Source of the DNA: Faecalibacterium sp.
Lineage (GTDB): Bacteria > Bacillota > Clostridia > Oscillospirales > Ruminococcaceae
Direction of reading: 5' to 3'
Assembly: GCA_017483235.1 (NCBI GenBank)
Contig: JAFULE010000253.1
Location: forward strand, 1-19,254
Length of the DNA stretch: 19,254 nt
Below the pieces are notes generated by a model. It was given only the letters and a program-made list of their open reading frames with translations. It did no database searches and had not been told where the DNA came from. The position numbers and the translations under genes were made by a program. Shown piece by piece: positions 1-6,265 of the stretch. Numbering within the stretch: position 1 is the stretch's first letter; every line of letters begins with the position of its first letter.

Positions 1-99
1 CAGATGTACCGGGAAGATCAGGTTGCCAGCACCAAAGAACATTCCGAACAGTGTGCCGGCCACCAGCATGCGTTGTTTGAAGGTCAGCTTGTTTTCCAT
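1..99 (-). CDS. brnQ: Branched-chain amino acid carrier BrnQ, N-terminal part (runs off the window)
   Basis: Only the first 33 codons are inside the window, with the start ATG at 99 reading leftwards. After a short basic start the protein has a hydrophobic stretch containing FFGAGNLIFP, the hallmark of the first membrane segment of the LIVCS family (BrnQ), which imports leucine, isoleucine and valine with a cation. A GAGG ribosome site lies about 12 bases upstream, slightly far but acceptable. The gene diverges from the LysR regulator at 218. The shared spacer holds a palindrome, so control of brnQ by that regulator is a reasonable inference. The family call rests on this one conserved block. 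Confidence 0.82.
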   Translation of the reverse strand, partial: MENKLTFKQRMLVAGTLFGMFFGAGNLIFPVHL

Positions 100-129
100 T
101 GCCGCATCATCCTCTTGTTTGTTTGCTCC

Positions 130-158
130 ATTTTACCATTCTGCTTGCAGAATGAGAA
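130..158 (-). promoter_or_regulatory. Candidate brnQ promoter
   Basis: Read on the minus strand, TTCTCA (-35, 158-153) and TAAAAT (-10, 135-130) are 17 bases apart. The palindrome 137-154 fills the spacer, so a protein bound there would act directly on this promoter. The -35 is a 4/6 match, so the call is moderate. Confidence 0.45.
137..154. promoter_or_regulatory. Perfect palindrome CATTCTGC-TT-GCAGAATG, candidate LysR-type operator
   Basis: Two 8-base arms are exactly complementary around a TT centre. The site contains the T-N11-A spacing (T139 to A151, also T140 to A152) typical of LysR-family boxes. It lies between divergent brnQ and a LysR gene, covers the regulator's -35 and fills the brnQ promoter spacer. 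Binding by the adjacent regulator is inferred. Confidence 0.6.
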
Positions 159-173
159 ACGGGGGTTTATAAT
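145..173 (+). promoter_or_regulatory. Promoter of the LysR-type regulator
   Basis: TTGCAG (145-150) and a perfect TATAAT (168-173) are separated by 17 bases. The -35 overlaps the right half of the palindrome at 137-154, the arrangement expected for negative autoregulation. Confidence 0.6.
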
Positions 174-217
174 GGTTCTATGACAAATTGTAATAGATGC
201 AAAATAGAGGAAGAACC

Positions 218-1102
218 ATGGACAGTAAAAAACTGGAGATTCTGATGACGGCCGCAGACCTTGGCAGCTTTACCAAGGCGTCGGAGGTTGTAGGCTATAC
301 CCAATCGGGATTGACCCACATGATGGATGCACTGGAGCGTGAGGTGGGCTTTCCCCTTTTGCGTCGCAACCACAATGGCATCCAGCTTACCGATCAAGGG
401 GCGCGGCTGATGCCGGCCATACGGGAGTTTTTGCAGGCCAACGCCAATCTGGAAAACCAGATCCGCACCATTGCCGAAGAAAAAAACGAGGTGATCCGGG
501 TTGCTGCCTACGCCAGCATCGCCATGCATTGGATGCCGGAGATTTTATATCGTTTTCGCCGCCTGTGTCCGGAAGTAACGGTGGAGCTGCGGATGGTGGA
601 TCACGCACTGGAACCCTTTGAACTGCTGGAAGAGGGCAAAACCGACGTAATTTTTGCCAGCCGCCAGAATTACAGCTGCTGCGATTGGATCCCGCTGTAC
701 AACGAGCGAATGTACGCTATTTTGCCTAAAGATTACCCGCTGAACGGGCGCAGCAACTTCCCTTTGCAGGAATTTGCAGGGCAGGAATTTCTGATGCCTT
801 ACGGCCGTTTTGATATTGATGTAAAAGCAGCAGTTGAACCGCTTGGAGTAAAACTGAATGCAAAAACCACCCGGGTAGACGACGAAACACTGATCCGTAT
901 GGTGGGCCGTGGACTGGGCGTTTCGATGATGACCGAACTGATGATCCGCGGACGCACCGACGATGTGCTTTGCGTGCCGGTGTCCCCTGCCGCCATGCGT
1001 CAGCTGGGCATGGGCACCCATGTGCGTCGGCCGGAAACCGAGAGCATTCGTAAATTAAAAGAGTGTATGCTGCAGTTTATCAAAGAATATTCCCCTGTGT
1101 GA
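218..1102 (+). CDS. LysR-family transcriptional regulator
   Basis: A 294-residue protein of normal LysR length. Residues 1-60 form the winged helix-turn-helix (LEILMTAADLGSFTKAS, then SGLTHMMDALEREVG and the LLRR...LTDQG wing). Residues from about 90 form the periplasmic-binding-protein-like effector domain (start near VIRVAAYASIAMHWMPEIL, with DVIFAS and RMVGRGLGVSMM segments). The ATG at 218 is chosen over the in-frame ATG at 197 because it follows AGAGGAAG at the right distance. The gene diverges from brnQ and ends in TGA. Control of brnQ and of itself is inferred from the shared palindrome; the effector is unknown. Confidence 0.93.
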   Translation: MDSKKLEILMTAADLGSFTKASEVVGYTQSGLTHMMDALEREVGFPLLRRNHNGIQLTDQGARLMPAIREFLQANANLENQIRTIAEEKNEVIRVAAYASIAMHWMPEILYRFRRLCPEVTVELRMVDHALEPFELLEEGKTDVIFASRQNYSCCDWIPLYNERMYAILPKDYPLNGRSNFPLQEFAGQEFLMPYGRFDIDVKAAVEPLGVKLNAKTTRVDDETLIRMVGRGLGVSMMTELMIRGRTDDVLCVPVSPAAMRQLGMGTHVRRPETESIRKLKECMLQFIKEYSPV

Positions 1103-1118
1103 TTTTATCACAGACGAG

Positions 1119-1139
1119 CACATTGTAATGTGATATAAA
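1119..1139 (+). promoter_or_regulatory. Palindrome overlapping an extended -10 promoter ahead of desulfoferrodoxin
   Basis: CACATT-GT-AATGTG (1119-1132) is a perfect 6-2-6 inverted repeat. Its right end runs into TGATATAAA (1131-1139), an extended -10 (TG-n-TATAAA). A second arm pair, TATCACA (1106-1112) and TGTGATA (1129-1135), surrounds it. There is no T-run, so it is not a good terminator for the upstream gene. A redox-responsive repressor site is plausible but no known box was matched. Confidence 0.42.
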
Positions 1140-1225
1140 TAAGTCATAAAAGAGCCGCTGAAACCACAGGCGGCACACCTAACAATCTAAACCATTCACT
1201 ATAAAAAGCAAAAGGAGAATCTGTT

Positions 1226-1600
1226 ATGAGTAAGTTTTATATCTGCCGTCGCTGCGGTAATCTGGTTGGTACCATTCACTAGTCCGGCGTTCCCATGATG
1301 TGCTGTGGGCAGAAAATGGAAGCACTGCAGCCTAATACCGTAGAGGCCAGCGGCGAAAAGCATCTGCCTTATGTCACGGTGGAAGAAGGCGCCATCAACG
1401 TGAATGTAGGCTCGATCAATCACCCCATGATCCCCGAGCACTACATCGAATGGGTCTACGTTCAGACCGAAAACGGCGGCCAGCGCAAAACCCTCAAGCC
1501 CGGTGATGACCCCAATGTTACCTTCCATCTGGGCGACGACAAGGCTGTGGCGGTTTATGCTTACTGCAATCTGCACGGCCTGTGGATGACCGAAGTATAA
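1226..1600 (+). pseudogene. dfx: Desulfoferrodoxin (superoxide reductase) with an in-frame amber codon at position 19
   Basis: The reading frame from the ATG at 1226 (good AAAGGAG site) encodes a complete two-domain desulfoferrodoxin of 125 codons except for a TAG at 1280-1282. The N-terminal rubredoxin-like part has C7-x2-C10 and, after the stop, C26-C27 (center I). The C-terminal superoxide reductase part keeps its iron ligands: the His of EKHLP, the two His of NHPMIPEHY and Cys/His of CNLHG. The family reduces superoxide to hydrogen peroxide without releasing oxygen, typical of anaerobes. The frame continues perfectly on both sides of the stop. A restart at the ATG at 1295 (no clear ribosome site) would give a 101-residue protein with only the catalytic center II. 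This could be a nonsense mutation, a sequencing error or read-through. Confidence 0.88.
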
Positions 1601-1614
1601 TTGCACTTTCAAAG

Positions 1615-1648
1615 TCCCTCTGCTGACAAGCAGAGGGATTTCTTTTTT
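1615..1648 (+). terminator. Intrinsic terminator after desulfoferrodoxin
   Basis: Stem TCCCTCTGCT / AGCAGAGGGA (10 bp, perfect) with loop GACA, followed by TTTCTTTTTT. It begins 14 bases after the dfx stop codon, so dfx is transcribed as a single gene. Confidence 0.92.
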
Positions 1649-1698
1649 ATCCGACCAGAAAATAGTGAATGTTTGCTGCGCAGCATGGGTTTCTGTAG

Positions 1699-1704
1699 TA
1701 TAAT
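1699..1704 (+). promoter_or_regulatory. -10 box TATAAT ahead of the Hcp-like gene
   Basis: A perfect TATAAT lies 30 bases before the start codon at 1735 and after the upstream terminator. The nearest -35-like sequence (TTGCTG, 1673-1678) is 20 bases away, too far for a standard promoter, so the -35 is unclear. Confidence 0.45.
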
Positions 1705-1734
1705 AAGAAAAACAATTGCAGGAGATACGCCTCT

Positions 1735-2481
1735 ATGTCTCATCTGGAATATACCGTGCCCACCTTTTGCAGCCCCTGCACAGATTGCACTGCACTTTAC
1801 CGGGGCCGCACAGGTAATGCAGAGCTTTTGGATCGCCTGCTCGGTATCGTGATCGGTGTAGCAAGATCCACCTACGGCAATGAACATCGGGTCAACGGTT
1901 CCACCGCAGCTGTTGTAGTGAAAGGCCTGTGCGCCACACTTGACCCGAGCCGCACCGGCGATACCCTGCCGGACCTGATCAAACAGGCGGAAGAGGAAAA
2001 ATACAAGTTGGCCCCCGGCTGTGCCAGCTGTGCCATGCCCTGCGGCCGAACCGAAAACTATGATATGCGCCGGCTTTGGGCCGCCGAAGAAACGACGCTT
2101 AGTCTGAAAACGCTGCTGTTATTTGCCGCACGAGGCATTGCGTTGAACGCCTCCAGAAAAACTGCGAAAGATATTTATGACCAGACGATTTCGCAGTACC
2201 TGTATGACCTGCTGTTTGCCATCGGCATGGATGATTGGGGTACAGATGAGCTTCTGCCTTTGATCGTGCAGACCGGTAAGATCGCTCGGTGTTTTTCTGC
2301 CGATCAGTATACCGCTGACGGAAAAGAAGATTTACTGGCCCGCATTACCGGGCAAAAGACAGAAAATCTGAAGCATCTGATGGCGCAATCACCCTGCAAA
2401 GCAGTTTCCATTTACACCAAAGACGACTTTCCACCGGCCTGTCTGACCGCCGATGTGCTGCATACGCTGGCCGCGTTGTAA
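1735..2481 (+). CDS. Short hybrid-cluster-protein (Hcp)-like iron-sulfur protein
   Basis: A 248-residue soluble protein with C12-x2-C15-x2-C18, C66, and C96-x2-C99-x3-C103 in the context CASCAMPCGR. These are followed by a helical stretch (AAEETTLSLKTLLLFAARGIALNA, about 116-139) resembling the N-terminal helical region of hydroxylamine reductase/hybrid cluster proteins. Full-length Hcp is roughly 500-550 residues and its C-terminal half carries the hybrid cluster ligands, so this copy is about half length. It probably binds an iron-sulfur cluster but cannot hold a classical hybrid cluster. It has its own -10 box and a GGAG ribosome site. The position after superoxide reductase suggests a redox or nitrosative stress role, which is an inference. 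The family call is from memory of sequence patterns. Confidence 0.6.
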   Translation: MSHLEYTVPTFCSPCTDCTALYRGRTGNAELLDRLLGIVIGVARSTYGNEHRVNGSTAAVVVKGLCATLDPSRTGDTLPDLIKQAEEEKYKLAPGCASCAMPCGRTENYDMRRLWAAEETTLSLKTLLLFAARGIALNASRKTAKDIYDQTISQYLYDLLFAIGMDDWGTDELLPLIVQTGKIARCFSADQYTADGKEDLLARITGQKTENLKHLMAQSPCKAVSIYTKDDFPPACLTADVLHTLAAL

Positions 2482-2543
2482 GGATTCCACAAAAAGCGAT
2501 TTAACTTTGACGATCAATCACACAAAACACAAAGGAGCTTGCC

Positions 2544-3227
2544 ATGAAACGTTCTGAAATCAATGCTGCATTGCACGAGCTGGAGGCTATGTGCGAAAAG
2601 CACCACTGCTATCTGCCGCCATTCTGCCATTTCACCCCTGAGCAATGGCAGACCTTGGGGCACGAGTACGACGAAGTGCGGGATTGCATGCTGGGCTGGG
2701 ATATTACCGACTACGGCCTCGGCAATTTTGATAAAGTTGGCTTTTCGCTGATCACCATTCGCAACGGCAACCGCGCCATGGCCGACAAATACCCCAAGGT
2801 TTATGCCGAAAAGCTGCTGTACCTGAAAGAGGGGCAGTATGCTCCCAATCACTTCCACTGGTATAAAACCGAGGATATCATCAACCGCGGCGGCAGCAAC
2901 GTACTGATCCGTGTTTACAACTCGCTGCCCAACGAAGAGATCGACTTTGAATCGGATGTCACTGTGCATACCGACGGCCGCACCTACACGGTACCTGCTG
3001 GTACTCAGATCCGGTTGACCCCCGGTGAAAGCATTCATGTGCAGCAGTATCTGTACCATGATTTTGCTGTGGAAGAAGGCACCGGTGCGGTATTGCTGGG
3101 CGAAGTAAGCCAATGCAACGACGACAACACCGACAACCGCTTCCAGCCCCCGGTTGGTCGGTTCCCTTCGATCGAAGAGGACGAGCCGCCCTATCGGCTG
3201 CTGTGCAACGAATATCCTCGTGCATAA
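2544..3227 (+). CDS. D-lyxose isomerase-type cupin sugar isomerase
   Basis: A 227-residue protein of the D-lyxose ketol-isomerase family (YdaE-like, DUF1498). The family interconverts D-lyxose and D-xylulose, and often D-mannose and D-fructose, using a divalent metal in a cupin barrel. The metal ligands are visible as H103-x-H105-x4-E110 (NHFHWYKTED) and H172 (YLYHDF), with the conserved EDIINRGG, PGESI, NDDNTDNRF and EEDEPP blocks. Length and ligand spacing match the family. The start has AAAGGAGC upstream. It lies 62 bases after the Hcp-like gene without an obvious terminator, so the two may be co-transcribed, although no functional link is evident. Confidence 0.9.
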   Translation: MKRSEINAALHELEAMCEKHHCYLPPFCHFTPEQWQTLGHEYDEVRDCMLGWDITDYGLGNFDKVGFSLITIRNGNRAMADKYPKVYAEKLLYLKEGQYAPNHFHWYKTEDIINRGGSNVLIRVYNSLPNEEIDFESDVTVHTDGRTYTVPAGTQIRLTPGESIHVQQYLYHDFAVEEGTGAVLLGEVSQCNDDNTDNRFQPPVGRFPSIEEDEPPYRLLCNEYPRA

Positions 3228-3253
3228 AAACCATTCCCGACGATAAACCTTAA

Positions 3254-3306
3254 AACAGCCCCTTGGATACAGCATTGCAAAACGCAATCTGTACCAAGGG
3301 GCTGTT
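3254..3306. terminator. Long bidirectional terminator between convergent genes
   Basis: Outer stem AACAGCCCCTTGG / CCAAGGGGCTGTT continues through TACAG/CTGTA and ATTGC/GCAAT to an AAAAC loop, with only small bulges. It is followed by CTTATTATT on the plus strand and TTTAAGGTTT on the minus strand. It separates the isomerase (+) from the membrane gene ending at 3321 (-). Confidence 0.8.
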
Positions 3307-3320
3307 CTTATTATTGTCTG

Positions 3321-4172
3321 TCACTGGTTTTCCAGTTCCGCACGGACACTTTGCGCCAGATCGCACATTTCCTGCGATACAGTCATACCTGGGTCATGCA
3401 AGGTCAGGTTGTGGTACTGCCGCAGCTTGTCCAGCTTGCGCCACAAATTGCCGCTGATACGGCCGTAATTACGCAGGACCTCCAGCGTATGAACAAGCTG
3501 AGGCTTGTTTTTACCCGCGCCGGGAATCAGCCGCATATCCCGTACCAGTTTTTCCCGCAATGCAGCCAGCTTCTGCTCGCTGGCACCCCAATCTTCGAGG
3601 AATTTTTGCGGGTCGCCCATTATGGTTTCCACGCTGAGCTTGGCTTTTTTCTGGGTACTGATGCGGTCAATCTTACGGGGATCCAGCACACTGATCACAA
3701 AATAAAGTACAAAATCGAAGGTGATGAAGTAAAGCAGCAGTGTTTCATTGACCCAGAAGCGATACAACCATCTGGGCAGCAACGTGTTGACACCATACAA
3801 CACAATCCCCTCGCCCAGAACAATGCAGATCATACACATCAGCGAGATAATACCGGCCATGTGATTATAGCGCAGCAGCAGCGCCTGCACCGCATCGTAC
3901 AGGCTTTCATCCTCTTTGGAGGTGTTCTGGAATCGGTCGGCAAAGAAGATATAGCCGGTCAAAGTGATACCATACAGTCCCGCAATCACCTCGGCACAGG
4001 TGGACAGCACCGTGCTGACGCTGTCGACCTCATATTGGATCAGAGGCAAAAAGCAATCCACAAACACCAAAATCTGTGCTACGGCACAAATAATCAAAAC
4101 AGTCAGTACACCTGCAAGATATGGGTAGCTGCGCAAAGCAGGGCGCTTGACTTCTCTGTTCCGTCCCATCAT
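3321..4172 (-). CDS. Four-TM membrane protein with cytosolic C-terminal domain, unknown function
   Basis: A 283-residue protein. Hydrophobic segments lie at about 19-42, 52-76, 104-128 and 137-162, followed by a charged, probably cytosolic, helical region of about 120 residues. The start is placed at the ATG-ATG at 4172-4167 because GAAAGGA lies 8 bases upstream; 21 more in-frame codons exist beyond it without a better ribosome site. I do not recognise the family. It ends in TGA at the bidirectional terminator and diverges from the small membrane protein at 4388. Confidence 0.72.
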   Translation of the reverse strand: MMGRNREVKRPALRSYPYLAGVLTVLIICAVAQILVFVDCFLPLIQYEVDSVSTVLSTCAEVIAGLYGITLTGYIFFADRFQNTSKEDESLYDAVQALLLRYNHMAGIISLMCMICIVLGEGIVLYGVNTLLPRWLYRFWVNETLLLYFITFDFVLYFVISVLDPRKIDRISTQKKAKLSVETIMGDPQKFLEDWGASEQKLAALREKLVRDMRLIPGAGKNKPQLVHTLEVLRNYGRISGNLWRKLDKLRQYHNLTLHDPGMTVSQEMCDLAQSVRAELENQ

Positions 4173-4206
4173 TGAAACCGTCCTTTCTGCTTGTAGGATC
4201 ATACTC

Positions 4207-4235
4207 ATTATCTCACACTCCACAAACCACTGCAA
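4207..4235 (-). promoter_or_regulatory. Candidate promoter of the four-TM gene
   Basis: On the minus strand TTGCAG (4235-4230) and GATAAT (4212-4207) are 17 bases apart, 35 bases ahead of the chosen start codon. The same TTGCAG -35 is used by the LysR promoter. Confidence 0.5.
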
Positions 4236-4387
4236 GTCGATTGCTTCAAGCTTGCAACTTTAACCATTCTCAAACATTTCAGAAGCATTTTGCAAAACAA
4301 AACCGTGTAAACTGTCTGCTTGTAAGGGAAAGAGTTCGGGCGGACCTTTGCTTACCGGATCATAGACGAGGTGAAACGAAAGAATTG

Positions 4388-4765
4388 ATGGAGCAGGAAA
4401 ATAAATTTTCTTACACTTACAGTGCCATGGAAAATCAGGAAGTACTGGATATTCGTAAAAAATATCTGCCGCAGCAGGAGGATAAGCTGGAGGAACTGAA
4501 GCGGCTGGACCAGATGGTGCAGAATTCCGGCACGATGGCCGGGCTGTGTGTTGGTGTTACCGGTACGATGATTTTGGGGCTGGGGATGTGTCTGGCCATG
4601 AAAGTGATCGGTCAACTGCCCGAGATGGGCGTGATTGTTGGGCTGATTGGCTTTGCCTGCATTCTGAATGCCTTTCCCGCCTGTCACAGAACCCGTGAAA
4701 AAGCCAAAGCAAAATACGCGCCCCGCATCCTGCAGTTGGCCGATGAACTGGCCGGGGGCAACTGA
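4388..4765 (+). CDS. Small two-TM protein, paralogue of the next gene
   Basis: A 125-residue protein with an acidic/basic N-terminal helix (about 18-46: IRKKYLPQQEDKLEELKRLD), two membrane segments (about 47-71 and 79-99) and a short basic tail ending in APRILQLADEL. The same plan recurs in the gene at 4833, so the pair is a tandem duplication. Similar small proteins in clostridial genomes are, as I recall, sometimes labelled dihydropteridine reductase; nothing here supports that enzyme activity. The ribosome site is weak (GAGGTG about 14 bases upstream), so the exact start is uncertain; a TTG at 4385 is possible. No convincing plus-strand promoter was found in 4173-4387. Confidence 0.75.
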   Translation: MEQENKFSYTYSAMENQEVLDIRKKYLPQQEDKLEELKRLDQMVQNSGTMAGLCVGVTGTMILGLGMCLAMKVIGQLPEMGVIVGLIGFACILNAFPACHRTREKAKAKYAPRILQLADELAGGN

Positions 4766-4832
4766 ATCGTTTTACGCAATCATTCACATACAGCGGCACA
4801 ACAGCCGTGCAGAAAAAAGAAAGAGGTAAACA

Positions 4833-5204
4833 ATGAGTAACGCAACCAACGAAAAAGAATTTCTGATCCAGCAGATCCGCACCCAGTACACCGCAAAGCA
4901 GCACACCGAGGTGGATCAACTGAAAGAACTGGATAACAAGGTTAAGCGCCCTGCCGTCGTATTTGCCTACGTGTATGGTTCGATCAGCGCCCTTGTCATG
5001 GGTTCCGGTATGAGCCTTGTGATGACCGAAATCGGCGCCATGCTGGGGTTGGCCGACACCATGGTACCTGGCATCGTCATCGGCATTGTGGGCATGGTCA
5101 TGGCACTGACCACTTATCCCCTTTACAACAAAGTACTGAGCGCTCGCCGCAAGAAATTCGCCCCCCAGATTCTGGAATTGAGCGAAAAGATCCTGAACGG
5201 TTGA
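4833..5204 (+). CDS. Small two-TM protein, tandem paralogue of the previous gene
   Basis: A 123-residue protein aligning with the 4388 product along its length: IRTQYTAKQHTEVDQLKELD against IRKKYLPQQEDKLEELKRLD, the glycine-rich first membrane segment with GSGMSLVM against GLGMCLAM, and FAPQILELSEKI against YAPRILQLADEL. The start has a clear AAAGAGG ribosome site. The C-terminal RRKKFAPQ suggests the tail is cytosolic. Function unknown; a small membrane-partner or stress role is only a guess. Confidence 0.82.
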   Translation: MSNATNEKEFLIQQIRTQYTAKQHTEVDQLKELDNKVKRPAVVFAYVYGSISALVMGSGMSLVMTEIGAMLGLADTMVPGIVIGIVGMVMALTTYPLYNKVLSARRKKFAPQILELSEKILNG

Positions 5205-5232
5205 TTTGCCCCAATTTTAAAAGTATACTCAA

Positions 5233-5266
5233 AGCGGGAGAAGGATATCTCCCGCTGTTTTGTGTT
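5233..5266 (+). terminator. Hairpin between the small membrane gene and the next membrane gene
   Basis: Stem AGCGGGAGA / TCTCCCGCT (9 bp, perfect) with loop AGGATA, followed by GTTTTGTGTT. It lies 28 bases after the stop at 5204 and just ahead of the AGGAGG site at 5282. The interrupted U tail suggests partial termination or attenuation. Confidence 0.65.
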
Positions 5267-5281
5267 ATTCAGGAGGATCCT

Positions 5282-6166
5282 ATGGACTTGAAAAAGACAG
5301 GTAAAAAGCTGCTGTTCCCTCCTCTATGGTTGACAGTGCTGCTGACCATTGCCAGTGCGGCAGGCTTGACGATAACCTTCATCAACGGTCTCGAAACGCA
5401 TCCTGCTGCCTATGTGGTGTATGTGCTCTCGTTTTACACCCTTTTCCCGCTGGCAGCATTTCTGGTCACCACACTGCCAAAGCGATTCAAGGCCGGCAAG
5501 CAGCAGATGCTGGCCAATCCGCTGATGAACCGCTATATGACCGATAGCAGCTTCCATGCCAAGGTATCCCTGTGTCGTTCATTCAGCATCAATCTGCTGT
5601 ACGTAGCCATCCATATTCTTTCGTGGTATCTGTACCGCAGCTGGTGGTTTGTGTGTCTGGCCGTTTATTACGGGATCCTGTCCACGATGCGATTTGTTCT
5701 GGTAGGTTATGTTCGGCTTAATCCTCTCGGTGCTGACCGCCGCGATGAGCTGAAGCGTTCTCTTTTCTGCTCGCACATTATGCTTCTGCTCAATCTGTTT
5801 TTGTCTGGTGCCGTTTTGATGATGGTATACCAGAACAAAGGCTACAAACAGCATGGCATTTTGATTTACGTCATGGCACTGTATACCTTTTACTCAGCCA
5901 TTCACGCCATCATCGATCTGGTGCGTTACCGCAGCTTTGAAAGCCCGGTGATGTCCACCGCAAAAAGCATTTCGATGGCATCGGCACTGGTATCGATGCT
6001 GAACCTGGAAACCGCCATGTTCGCCGAATTCGGCGCGTCGATGTCCAAGGAAAACCAACAGCTGATGATCATGCTGACCGGTGCCGGTATTGCGGTATCG
6101 GTGATTGCTATGGCCGTGCACATGATCCTGCGCTGTCGTAAAGAACTGAAAAGCAACACAAAGTAA
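5282..6166 (+). CDS. Polytopic membrane protein, unknown function
   Basis: A 294-residue integral membrane protein with about eight hydrophobic segments, including 14-36, 43-65, 105-125, 126-150, 163-185, 195-215, 225-250 and 265-288, and short charged loops. The ATG at 5282 is preceded by an excellent AGGAGG; an upstream in-frame start at 5201 lies inside the preceding gene's end and the hairpin and is not credible. No transporter or enzyme signature was recognised. It follows the two small membrane proteins and may share partial transcription with them across the hairpin at 5233. Confidence 0.78.
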   Translation: MDLKKTGKKLLFPPLWLTVLLTIASAAGLTITFINGLETHPAAYVVYVLSFYTLFPLAAFLVTTLPKRFKAGKQQMLANPLMNRYMTDSSFHAKVSLCRSFSINLLYVAIHILSWYLYRSWWFVCLAVYYGILSTMRFVLVGYVRLNPLGADRRDELKRSLFCSHIMLLLNLFLSGAVLMMVYQNKGYKQHGILIYVMALYTFYSAIHAIIDLVRYRSFESPVMSTAKSISMASALVSMLNLETAMFAEFGASMSKENQQLMIMLTGAGIAVSVIAMAVHMILRCRKELKSNTK

Positions 6167-6178
6167 AACCGAGTCACC

Positions 6179-6226
6179 AAAAAGCAGAATACTGTTGCCC
6201 GAATCAGCAACAGTATTCTGCTTTTT
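6179..6226. terminator. Bidirectional terminator, 20-bp perfect stem
   Basis: AAAAAGCAGAATACTGTTGC (6179-6198) is exactly complementary to 6207-6226, with loop CCGAATCA. The A run before and T run after allow termination in both directions. It closes the membrane gene (+) and the CoA-transferase operon (-). Confidence 0.93.
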
Positions 6227-6265
6227 ATAGTTATTGATATTTTAGCAACAGATGTATCAACGGCC

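Noticed and set aside
1192..1280. Ten-base repeat ACCATTCACT at 1192 and 1271, the second at the amber codon
   Set aside because: Short exact repeat with no shared context; the desulfoferrodoxin frame is preserved around it, so an insertion or duplication is not supported.
1280..1282. Pyrrolysine or general TAG reassignment as the explanation of the desulfoferrodoxin stop
   Set aside because: No pyl genes are in the window, this family is not known to contain pyrrolysine, and a single TAG is better explained by mutation or error; kept only as a check.
1601..1852. Open frame of 83 codons starting right after dfx
   Set aside because: It begins inside the terminator hairpin and overlaps the Hcp-like gene in another frame.
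3351..4175. Open frame of 274 codons (+) opposite the four-TM gene
   Set aside because: Low-complexity His/Gln-rich translation typical of an antisense shadow of a membrane protein.
4172..4387. N-terminal extension of the 4388 gene
   Set aside because: The paralogue at 4833 lacks such an extension and these 72 codons look non-coding; they overlap the divergent promoter region.
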